This document shows positions 44,145 to 50,769 of a stretch of 50,769 bases of DNA, one piece after another. Below the pieces are notes generated by a model. That model ran no database searches and was not told the origin of the DNA. It saw nothing but the letters and a program-made list of their open reading frames with translations. Position numbers and translations under genes: made by a program. Where the stretch lies: positions 1 to 50,769 of the forward strand of contig JALCNW010000029.1 of the NCBI GenBank assembly GCA_022649305.1, in the 5' to 3' direction. Source of the stretch: Enterobacter sp. (lineage in GTDB: Bacteria > Pseudomonadota > Gammaproteobacteria > Enterobacterales > Enterobacteriaceae). Numbering within the stretch: position 1 is the first letter of the stretch; each line of letters starts with the position of its first letter.

Positions 44145-45323
44145 TTATTTTCTTCGTGATGTTAAAAATGTGAGCCCCGCCGCCGCCAGCAGTAACCCGC
44201 CGCTCAGGGCAAACGTACTCTGCCAGCCGCGATGGTCAAAGGCCAAGCCACCCAGAGTCGAACCCAGCGCGATAGACAATTGCACGACGGCGACCATCAG
44301 TCCGCCGCCCGCCTCGGCATCATCCGGCAATGTGCGAGCTACCCAGGTCCACCATCCGGTTGGCGCCGCCGTAGCCATCAGCCCCCAGAATCCCAGTAAC
44401 ACCGTCACCATCCAGACATTGTGACCATTGAACATCAGCATCCCGGCTATAACAGCCATCAGTAACGGGATGGCGATCAGCGTCGAATAAAACCCCACCT
44501 TCAAAAAATAGCTAATAACCAAAGTGCCGATAAAACCCGCTACCCCGATGGTTAATAAAATGAGGGATAACGTGGCAATCTTCACCTGCGTGACGCTTTC
44601 AAGAAACGGACGGACGTAGGTAAATAATGAGAACTGCCCCATAAAGAACAATCCGCAGGCTAACAGGCCAATAGCGACGAGGGGTTGGGAGAGCAGACCA
44701 AAAATCGATCCGCCAGAACGGGGGCCTTTATCGGTTTTCATCGCAGGCAGGCTGAAACACTGCCAGACAAAGGCCACTATCGCTACCGGAACCAGGCAAA
44801 AGAAGGCTCCACGCCAGCCAATCACCGCCCCGAGATAACTGCCAAGCGGCGCGGCCACGACGGTTGCCAGCGCATTACCGCCGTTAAAGATAGCTAATGC
44901 CCGAGGCACCAGACGCTGTGGAACCAGTCGAAGCGCGGTGGCCGCCGACATCGACCAGAATCCGCCAATCGCGACGCCAATCAGAGCGCGACCCACCATA
45001 TAGACCGTATAGCTGGAGGACATAGCGACAATCATTCCCGAAACGGCCATCAATGCCGTCATGCCAAGCAGCAGAAATTTTCGATTCAGATTTCCAGCCA
45101 GAGTGGTAAGAGACAGACTTGTTAACACCGCCAGCGCCCCTGAAATGGCAATCCCCTGGCCTGCAAGACCCTCGCTGACGCGCAAATCGGTGGCGATCGG
45201 CGTCAATAAACTGACCGGTAAAAATTCCGACGCGATCAGCACAAAAACGCACAGGGTCATGGCAAAAACGCCGCCCCAATGTGCGTGTTCTTCGTTATGT
45301 CGTGTTTTACTCAGTGTGGACAT
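44145..45323 (-). CDS. MFS efflux transporter, DHA1 family (NepI-like)
   Basis: 392 residues, 12 predicted helices. The N-terminal FVLIASEFLPVSLLTPIATDLRVSEGLAGQ and GRALIGVAIGGFWSMSAATALRLVPQRLVPRAL closely follow E. coli NepI (purine ribonucleoside efflux) and its relatives. Probable proton-coupled inner-membrane exporter; substrate unproven. The ATG at 45323 has AGAG nine bases upstream and is preferred over one three codons earlier. No adjacent dedicated regulator. Confidence 0.88.
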   Translation of the reverse strand: MSTLSKTRHNEEHAHWGGVFAMTLCVFVLIASEFLPVSLLTPIATDLRVSEGLAGQGIAISGALAVLTSLSLTTLAGNLNRKFLLLGMTALMAVSGMIVAMSSSYTVYMVGRALIGVAIGGFWSMSAATALRLVPQRLVPRALAIFNGGNALATVVAAPLGSYLGAVIGWRGAFFCLVPVAIVAFVWQCFSLPAMKTDKGPRSGGSIFGLLSQPLVAIGLLACGLFFMGQFSLFTYVRPFLESVTQVKIATLSLILLTIGVAGFIGTLVISYFLKVGFYSTLIAIPLLMAVIAGMLMFNGHNVWMVTVLLGFWGLMATAAPTGWWTWVARTLPDDAEAGGGLMVAVVQLSIALGSTLGGLAFDHRGWQSTFALSGGLLLAAAGLTFLTSRRK

Positions 45324-45437
45324 TATAGGCATCTCTGAATTCGATCCGTCCCTCTTCAGGCACAGGCGTGTCCCAGGGAGGCGTTGAAACCACCTGCAGA
45401 TTACAGGTGGCTTTTAGCATGGTGATGGCTCAGATTT

Positions 45438-46574
45438 TTATCTTAAGCTGGTCTTGAAAAACTGGTCAAAGCGAGCAAACGGGATTTTACCGGCGGCGTT
45501 GTCGTATAAGTCCACGTGGTTTGCCCCAAGGACAATCACCAGCTCCTTCTCCTTGCTGCCTACCGCTTTATAAGCATCTTCAGCAAAGTATCGAGAGTGC
45601 GCATTTTCACCGGTAACGATCAACGTAGGGATGGTGATTTCATTTGCATAGCTCAGTAACGGCATGTTCATAAACGACAGAGGGGTCGTGGCTGTCCATG
45701 CGCCAGTCGAGTTGACGGAACGTTCATGGAACCCGCGCGGCATCCGATAATAATCAAAAAACTCTTTCAGGACAGGGTTGGGATCCGCAGGCAACGTTTC
45801 TGGCAGAATGCGTTCAGAAGTGGTTGCCTTGCCATTTTTGTCTACGTAAATATCATGACCCGCATGGGCAGTCGTTCCGCTTTCCGCATCCTTCCAGCGT
45901 TGTTCGTTCAGATACTGCAATACGGCGCGGCGATCGGCAGTTGAATAACGGTCTTTGCCGTCACCCACGCCATGCCCCATCGCCCGGCTCATGTCATACA
46001 TGACGCTGGTCGCGACGGCCTTAACGCGAGTATCCATAGCCGCTGCATTGAGCGCCATACCGCCCCAGCCGCAGATGCCGAGTATCCCAATACGGTTGCG
46101 ATCCACCTCGTTTTGGATGCCAAGGAAATCCACCGCGGCGCTAAAGTCTTCGGTGTTGATATCAGGGGAGGCAACGTTACGAGGGCTGCCACCGCTTTCG
46201 CCCGTGTAGGAAGGATCGAACGCCAGCGTAATAAACCCCTGCTCTGCCAGCGTTTGCGCATACAGACCGCTGGACTGTTCTTTGACTGCGCCAAAAGGCC
46301 CGCTAACCGCAATTGCCGCCAGTTTGCGTTCTCCGCGATCTTTTGGAATGTAAAGGTCGCCGACTAAGGTAATGCCGTAGCGGTTCTGGAACGTAACTTT
46401 ACGGTGATCCACCTTTTGGCTCTCGGCGAAGGTTTTATCCCATTTTTCGACCATCGAAACGGGTGCGTTTGGATTTGTCGTTTCAGCATAACTCATCGTT
46501 GTGACTCCACTTAATGATGCACATAGCAGCATGGCGGGTATCGCGGTTGTCAGTTTTCGAGTGATAGCAATCAT
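45438..46574 (-). CDS. Secreted alpha/beta hydrolase with a Cys nucleophile elbow
   Basis: 378 residues. Signal peptide ending MSYA (residue 30). Dienelactone-hydrolase-like alpha/beta fold. The nucleophile elbow reads GICGWGG (166-172), so Cys168 takes the place of the usual Ser. Late Asp (VTGENAHSRY region) and His (GANHVDLYD) could complete the triad. Predicted periplasmic esterase or lactonase. Divergent from a LysR gene; the operator dyad at 46653-46677 lies between them. Confidence 0.85.
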   Translation of the reverse strand: MIAITRKLTTAIPAMLLCASLSGVTTMSYAETTNPNAPVSMVEKWDKTFAESQKVDHRKVTFQNRYGITLVGDLYIPKDRGERKLAAIAVSGPFGAVKEQSSGLYAQTLAEQGFITLAFDPSYTGESGGSPRNVASPDINTEDFSAAVDFLGIQNEVDRNRIGILGICGWGGMALNAAAMDTRVKAVATSVMYDMSRAMGHGVGDGKDRYSTADRRAVLQYLNEQRWKDAESGTTAHAGHDIYVDKNGKATTSERILPETLPADPNPVLKEFFDYYRMPRGFHERSVNSTGAWTATTPLSFMNMPLLSYANEITIPTLIVTGENAHSRYFAEDAYKAVGSKEKELVIVLGANHVDLYDNAAGKIPFARFDQFFKTSLR

Positions 46575-46652
46575 GAAAAGTCCCCTAAAAAAGTGATAGG
46601 TACAGGTTTCATACGGACAACGCTGCTGTGCTTTGTTGCAATGCGCACATTA

Positions 46653-46677
46653 TAATCAGCAGAAAGAGTGCTGATTA
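46653..46677. promoter_or_regulatory. LysR-type operator dyad
   Basis: TAATCAGCA (46653-46661) and TGCTGATTA (46669-46677) are perfect 9-bp arms with a 7-base spacer, a T-N11-A-type LysR box between the divergent hydrolase and LysR genes. Confidence 0.7.
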
Positions 46678-46770
46678 GAGGGGGATAAATGCTAGGATTA
46701 ATATCAAATTGTTATAGATAAGGTTACTGGCGGCAGCATTGCTGGTAGCCAGAAAAATGAGGACAGGTCG

Positions 46771-47655
46771 ATGGCGAAACGGGAAAACTATAATGAGCTC
46801 TACCTGTTTATGCAGGTAGTGCGGGAAGGCAGTTTTACCGCAGCAGCGCTTCGGCTAGGTCTGGCGCAATCGGGGGTCAGCCGTTCTGTACGCGAACTTG
46901 AAGAGAGGCTAGGCGTGCAGCTTTTGGTTCGCACCACGCGCAAGCTCTCGCTGACGCAGGCCGGCGAGCAACTCTATCAGACGGCAGAGTCGGGATTTGA
47001 TGCTTTGGATATGGGGCTGGCAACGCTGGCACATTATCGTCAGACTCCCTCAGGAACGGTACGCATCAATGCCAGCCAGCATGCGATTGATAAATTTCTG
47101 CTGCCTAAACTCGCGGTATTTAAACAGCGCTATCCTGATATCAGGCTGGAATTGATCAGTGAAAGTCGGTTCGTCGATATTATCGCTGAGAGATTTGATG
47201 CCGGGGTACGCCTTGGGCCGGAAGTGGGCAGTGGCATGATCGCGGTTCGCATTACGCCCGATATGGAGATGGCCGTTGTCGCCGCGCCCGAGCATTTTCG
47301 CCGTTACGGCTTTCCGCAAACGCCCGCTGATTTGGTGGTACATCCCTGTATTGCCTATCAGTTTGCTGACGGCAGTCTGTATCAGTGGGAGCTCAATCAG
47401 GATGACAAAAAAATAACCCACCGACCGCAGGGCCAGTGGGCTTTTTCTGACAGCTACATGGAAGCCGAAGCCGCCCGCCTCGGCCTGGGGTTGGCCTATG
47501 TTCCTGAAGAACTTGTGACTGACGATATAGAACGCGGCGTGCTTATCCGCGTGCTGCAACGTTATAGCCAGCGCATGGAAGGTTCCTTCCTTTACTATCC
47601 TCATCGCAACGTGTCACCCGCCCTGAGAATAGTCATTGATACGCTGAAAATCTGA
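46771..47655 (+). CDS. LysR-family transcriptional regulator
   Basis: 294 residues. HTH LYLFMQVVREGSFTAAALRLGLAQSGVSRSVRELEERLG and a standard effector domain (FDAGVRLGPEVGSGMIAVRI). Likely regulates the divergent hydrolase through the dyad at 46653-46677. The inducer is unknown. AGGACAGG lies just before ATG 46771. Confidence 0.92.
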   Translation: MAKRENYNELYLFMQVVREGSFTAAALRLGLAQSGVSRSVRELEERLGVQLLVRTTRKLSLTQAGEQLYQTAESGFDALDMGLATLAHYRQTPSGTVRINASQHAIDKFLLPKLAVFKQRYPDIRLELISESRFVDIIAERFDAGVRLGPEVGSGMIAVRITPDMEMAVVAAPEHFRRYGFPQTPADLVVHPCIAYQFADGSLYQWELNQDDKKITHRPQGQWAFSDSYMEAEAARLGLGLAYVPEELVTDDIERGVLIRVLQRYSQRMEGSFLYYPHRNVSPALRIVIDTLKI

Positions 47656-47709
47656 GATTCGCCGCTGTGCATGGCGGCGGCAAACCCTGTTCTCAGAAAA
47701 GAGCAATAA

Positions 47710-48660
47710 TCAAATCTGATAATCAATGGCCACTTCTTCAGGCTCCATCACCTGACGTTTGATCTCATCCACCGACAGACCTGCATTACACAACTCGATG
47801 AAACGCCACACGTAGTTTCGCTGCAATTGTCCACGCTTAAGCCCCAGCCAGACGGTATTGGCGTCGAAAAGATGGCGGGTATCAAGGCGGATCAGATCCC
47901 CCACCTCGCGCTCGCCGCTGGCCTGTTCCGCTACCAGGCCAATTCCCAGCCCCAGCTCAACGTAGGTTTTGATGACATCGGAATCCTGCGCGCTCAGTAC
48001 CACGTCCGGGGTGATGCCCTTACGGTTAAATGCCTCGTCGATGCGCGAACGCCCGGTGATACCTTGTCGGTAGGTAATGATCGGCCATTTGCCAATATCC
48101 TCCAGCGTCAGCGGGGATACCTGGTTCAGGGGGTGATCAACGGGAAGCAGAAGGCTGTGATGCCAGCGGAACCACGGGAAGGCCACCAGCAGCGGGTCAT
48201 TGCTCAGACGTTCGCTGGCGATACCAATATCCGCCCCGCCGTTTTGCAGCAGCACTTCTATCTCCTGTGGCGTGCCCTGAATCAGCTCAAGACGCACGTC
48301 CGGGAAAAGATCGCGGAAGGCTTTGATCACGGGCGGCAAGCTGTAACGCGCCTGGGTGTGGGTAGTCGCAATAGTAAGGACGCCAGTAGCGTCGTTGGTA
48401 AACAGATCCGCCAGGCGACGGACGTTGCTGGCCTCGTTAAGAATGCGCTCAGCGATGATCAGCAGCGCTTTCCCAGGCTCAGTCATCCCCAGTAGACGCT
48501 TGCCGCGACGAATGAAGATCTCAATGCCAAGCTCTTCTTCCAGCTCGCGGATATGGCGGCTGACGCCCGATTGAGAGGTATAAAGCATGTTGGCGACTTC
48601 GGTCAGGTTGTAGTCCCGCCTGGCCGCCTCACGGATAATTTTAAGTTGCTGGAAATTCAC
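47710..48660 (-). CDS. cbl: Cbl, LysR-type regulator of organosulphur genes
   Basis: 316 residues, CysB/Cbl family: MNFQQLKIIREAARRDYNLTEVANMLYTSQSGVSRHIRELEEELG, IFIRRGKRLLGMTEPG, and the sulphate/APS-sensing domain (TTHTQARYSLPPVI, GITGRSRIDEAFNRKG). Activates alkanesulphonate and taurine use genes under sulphate limitation. It follows nac on the same strand, as in E. coli, and can be read through from the nac sigma-54 promoter. Confidence 0.96.
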   Translation of the reverse strand: MNFQQLKIIREAARRDYNLTEVANMLYTSQSGVSRHIRELEEELGIEIFIRRGKRLLGMTEPGKALLIIAERILNEASNVRRLADLFTNDATGVLTIATTHTQARYSLPPVIKAFRDLFPDVRLELIQGTPQEIEVLLQNGGADIGIASERLSNDPLLVAFPWFRWHHSLLLPVDHPLNQVSPLTLEDIGKWPIITYRQGITGRSRIDEAFNRKGITPDVVLSAQDSDVIKTYVELGLGIGLVAEQASGEREVGDLIRLDTRHLFDANTVWLGLKRGQLQRNYVWRFIELCNAGLSVDEIKRQVMEPEEVAIDYQI

Positions 48661-48756
48661 GATTCACTCCGGCGCATCTGATATAGCTCTATTGTTAGAG
48701 TCAGCAGACCTACAGAACAAATAATAAAAACCAGCATCTTATTCCATAATGGAATA

Positions 48757-49674
48757 TCAGCTCACCAGCATCAGCTCGCGATTCTCCAGGGATGGACGGC
48801 TCACCAGCGACATCAGGATCTCTTTCACGGCCTGAGCCTGCGGCGACAGCGAACCTCGTGCGGACATGTTCAGCGATAACGGCAGGCTCATGGATGGCGA
48901 GGTGATACGCGCCATCCAGCCATTAGCCGCGCTGCACAATGAACGCGCGGCGGATTCAGGGAGAACCGTCACCCCCATCCCGCTGGCGATCGCGGCGGTT
49001 AGCGTAGAGATAGAATCTATCTCGCCAATGATTTTTGCCGTCAGGCGACGCAGAGAAAAGGCTTCGTCGACGCGCAACCGCACGGCGCTGTAATCGCGTG
49101 GCAAGAACAGATTCATTTCCGCCACGGCTGTCAGGTCAATGCTCTGGCCCGGGCAATCACGCGTTCCCACCAGATACAGATCTTCTTTTAACAGCGGCTG
49201 GCTGGTGATCCCTGCGATAGGCGAACGATCGTAGAGAACCGCCATATCCAGTTGGCCATTCAGAAGCTTATCGTTAAGCACCGACCCACTGTTCTCGTGC
49301 AGGTAAACCAGCACTTCCGGGAGCTCAGCACGCACCGCCTGTAGCAGCGGCATGGTAATAGAGGAGGCCGCCGTGCCCGGTGCAAGGCCGATTGACACTT
49401 GCCCGCTCAGGGTTTGCCCTACATTGCAAACCGCCAGTTGGGCCTGTTCACATTGACGTAGAATAGTGCGCGCATGGGTATAAAGAATTTTGCCCGCTTC
49501 CGTCGGCGTCACGCCGCGTTTAGTCCGTATCAACAGCTGCTGGTCCAGTTCACCTTCCAGAGTGGCCACCTGCTGGCTCAACGCAGGTTGCGCGATATGC
49601 AACACTTCCGCGGCCTGAGTCAGGCTACCGATATCGACGATTTTTACGAAGTATTTCAGTCGTCTTAAGTTCAT
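48757..49674 (-). CDS. nac: Nac, nitrogen assimilation control regulator
   Basis: 305 residues, LysR family: MNLRRLKYFVKIVDIGSLTQAAEVLHIAQPALSQQVATLEGELDQQLLIRTKRG, then the effector domain. Couples sigma-54 genes under nitrogen limitation to sigma-70 targets. The frame is open 49 codons upstream to an ATG at 49821, but the family start is the ATG at 49674, and the sigma-54 promoter at 49732-49747 lies inside that extension, ruling it out. cbl follows 96 bases downstream. Confidence 0.97.
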   Translation of the reverse strand: MNLRRLKYFVKIVDIGSLTQAAEVLHIAQPALSQQVATLEGELDQQLLIRTKRGVTPTEAGKILYTHARTILRQCEQAQLAVCNVGQTLSGQVSIGLAPGTAASSITMPLLQAVRAELPEVLVYLHENSGSVLNDKLLNGQLDMAVLYDRSPIAGITSQPLLKEDLYLVGTRDCPGQSIDLTAVAEMNLFLPRDYSAVRLRVDEAFSLRRLTAKIIGEIDSISTLTAAIASGMGVTVLPESAARSLCSAANGWMARITSPSMSLPLSLNMSARGSLSPQAQAVKEILMSLVSRPSLENRELMLVS

Positions 49675-49731
49675 TTTGCCCCCTGTTCGAATTAAAGTGC
49701 CGGTACTGGCGCTAATTGTTGAAAAGGGTTT

Positions 49732-49747
49732 TGCAATATGGATGCCA
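49732..49747 (-). promoter_or_regulatory. Sigma-54 promoter of nac
   Basis: On the minus strand TGGCATCCATATTGCA: GG (-24) and GC (-12) separated by exactly 10 bases, matching TGGCAC-N5-TTGCA with one change. It lies about 58 bases ahead of the nac start codon. Confidence 0.92.
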
Positions 49748-49865
49748 GTTTTTTGAAGAGGTCGGAGAAGTTCGCTAAGCGGCTGAAAATAAGGAAATCT
49801 AATCACACGAACCCGTTTCATGATTGAAACAGCGGTTTATGATCTGCCCCATAAGGGGTATATCC

Positions 49866-49880
49866 GCACCAAAACCGTGC
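49866..49880. promoter_or_regulatory. NtrC-type enhancer site
   Basis: GCACC-AAAAC-CGTGC matches the NtrC dyad GCACC-N5-GGTGC at all but one base. It lies about 130-150 bases upstream of the nac start point, a usual enhancer distance. Confidence 0.75.
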
Positions 49881-49948
49881 GTAACGACGCGAAAAACTGC
49901 ATTTTGATGATTTTGTCAGCAATCGAGCAAAGGGGGGCGATCCACCCT

Positions 49949-49977
49949 TTGACAAGCGTTAGCGAGGTCGATAATAT
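49949..49977 (+). promoter_or_regulatory. Promoter of right tRNA-Asn
   Basis: TTGACA (49949-49954), 17-base spacer, TAATAT (49972-49977), then a GC-rich discriminator (GCGCCCCG). Stronger -10 than the left copy. Confidence 0.9.
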
Positions 49978-49995
49978 GCGCCCCGTTCACACGAT

Positions 49996-50071
49996 TCCTC
50001 TGTAGTTCAGTCGGTAGAACGGCGGACTGTTAATCCGTATGTCACTGGTTCGAGTCCAGTCAGAGGAGCCA
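49996..50071 (+). tRNA. tRNA-Asn (GTT)
   Basis: 76 nt with encoded CCA, identical to 21805-21880. Anticodon GTT at 50029-50031. Placed upstream of nac in the divergent orientation, like E. coli asnV. Its 3' end carries an intact 20-bp attachment core, free for another island. Confidence 0.98.
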
Positions 50072-50077
50072 AATTAG

Positions 50078-50112
50078 AAAAGCCCGCTTAAGGAAACTTA
50101 AGCGGGCTTTTT
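50078..50112. terminator. Terminator after right tRNA-Asn
   Basis: AAAAGCCCGCTTAAG (50078-50092), loop GAAA, CTTAAGCGGGCTTTT then T. 15-bp perfect stem. It serves the tRNA and, from the other side, the convergent ATPase gene. Confidence 0.93.
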
Positions 50113-50129
50113 GCTTTCAGGTATTTAAA

Positions 50130-50769
50130 CTAGCTTGGGCGCTCCACGCGCCATTTCCGGGTCAGTGGTTTTTCGATTTCCACGATCAGGAACATCGCAA
50201 AGCCGATAATAAAGGTGATGACCCAGTAGCGGAATGGCAACGATGTCGTGCCAAACAGCATCTGCATAAACGGTGCGTAGATAATCAGTAGCTGTAACAC
50301 CAACAGTACGCCACTCACCATCCAGATGCCCCGATTCGCCAGCAGGCCTTTGCTCAGAGAGAATCCGTCAGACACGCGACAGTTGAGCATGTAGAACCAC
50401 TGTGCGGTGACAAGCGTTTGCAACAGCACGGTGCGGATAAACTCCGGCGAATAGCCGCGAGGCTGTAGCCACGCCTCAAGCACAAAGGCGCTGACGGCGA
50501 TCATCGATCCGACGAATATCACGCGCCAGATAGCAAAACCATCCATCACATGCAGCTTAGGATCGCGCGGCGGCCGGTTCATGATGTTCTTTTCACCTGC
50601 CTCAAACGCCAGGCCAAACGACAGCGTGGCTGAGGTCGCCATGTTCATCCACAGAATCAACACTGGTGTCAGCGGGATTAAATTTCCGGCCAGCAGGGCA
50701 ATAATAATCAGCAGCCCCTGCGCCAGGTTGGTGGGCATGATAAACAGAATGGTTTTTTTCAGGTTATCG
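50130..50769 (-). CDS. Cation-transporting P-type ATPase, C-terminal part (partial)
   Basis: About 212 residues of the C-terminal membrane domain; the gene continues past the right edge. The frame stays open to the end of the window, reading DNLKKTILFIMPTNLAQG, the conserved entry to helix 5 of P2-type ATPases. LTPVLILWMNMATSATLSFGLAFE and the late helices fit the Cation_ATPase_C domain. The ion (Ca, Mg or Mn) cannot be told without the catalytic part. The convergent tRNA terminator sits 18 bases past its stop. Confidence 0.9.
   Translation of the reverse strand, partial: DNLKKTILFIMPTNLAQGLLIIIALLAGNLIPLTPVLILWMNMATSATLSFGLAFEAGEKNIMNRPPRDPKLHVMDGFAIWRVIFVGSMIAVSAFVLEAWLQPRGYSPEFIRTVLLQTLVTAQWFYMLNCRVSDGFSLSKGLLANRGIWMVSGVLLVLQLLIIYAPFMQMLFGTTSLPFRYWVITFIIGFAMFLIVEIEKPLTRKWRVERPS

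Noticed and set aside
49675..49821. 49-codon N-terminal extension of nac
   Set aside because: Contains the sigma-54 promoter, so it cannot be translated from the main transcript; the family starts at MNLRRLKYF.
26291..49995. A single large island from the left to the right tRNA-Asn
   Set aside because: The att core recurs at 26591 with the displaced terminator, so the integrase-bearing element ends there. No second integrase exists in 26.6-50 kb, and nac-cbl is backbone. The stretch is accessory but not shown to be one mobile unit.
1..50769. CRISPR array, insertion sequence or transposase
   Set aside because: No regularly spaced repeats and no transposase-like ORF were seen; the only mobile-element enzyme is the P4-type integrase.

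Overview
The window is chromosomal DNA of an enterobacterium, most like the Enterobacter/Lelliottia/Leclercia/Klebsiella group. Its backbone follows an Escherichia-type order: yodD-yedP-dgcQ-yodC-yedI-yedA-vsr-dcm-yedJ-porin on the left, mtfA-tRNA-Asn in the middle, and cbl-nac-tRNA-Asn on the right. Backbone genes were named by recalled similarity to E. coli proteins (length, start, motifs). No database search was possible.

Region 1 (1-9.6 kb) is conserved housekeeping: a small stress-type protein, a sugar-phosphate phosphatase, the diguanylate cyclase DgcQ, DUF808 and EamA membrane proteins, the Dcm/Vsr methylation-repair pair, the HD hydrolase YedJ and an OmpC/OmpS-type porin. Region 2 (9.6-20.7 kb) holds an orphan MurQ-like protein and then an anaerobic C4-dicarboxylate module. 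That module has a DcuS/DcuR two-component system, a cytoplasmic ApbE flavinyltransferase, a 926-residue OYE-FMN_bind-FAD_binding_2 fumarate reductase with its flavinylation motif, a DASS transporter and a class I fumarase. A perfect FNR box lies in the divergent control region. Together the genes can take up C4-dicarboxylates, dehydrate malate to fumarate and reduce fumarate in the cytoplasm.

Region 3 (21.8-26.6 kb) is a small genomic island in a tRNA-Asn gene. An exact 20-bp repeat of the tRNA 3' end marks both ends, a P4-type integrase sits next to the tRNA, and the cargo is a LysR regulator, an unknown protein, a tautomerase and a metallo-beta-lactamase-fold hydrolase. The tRNA's own terminator now lies beyond the right end.

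Region 4 (26.6-47.7 kb) is an accessory stretch of small regulator-plus-enzyme cassettes: a TetR/efflux/nucleotide-kinase-like operon with one frame-disrupted MFS gene; a LysR/flavodoxin-fold reductase/YciI-like/aldo-keto reductase cassette; a cupin; a type A chloramphenicol acetyltransferase; a periplasmic molybdopterin-fold protein paired with a GGDEF-EAL membrane protein (PruR-DcpA-like); a Fur-box YncE-like beta-propeller; a TetR/SDR/MDR cassette with two operators; ymjA; an RluA-family pseudouridine synthase; an efflux pump; and a LysR/alpha-beta hydrolase pair.

Region 5 (47.7-50.8 kb) is backbone again: cbl and nac, the latter with a textbook sigma-54 promoter and an NtrC-type site, a second identical tRNA-Asn gene with promoter and terminator, and the C-terminal part of a cation P-type ATPase running off the right edge. 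The two identical tRNA-Asn genes are direct repeats 28.2 kb apart and bracket the accessory DNA.
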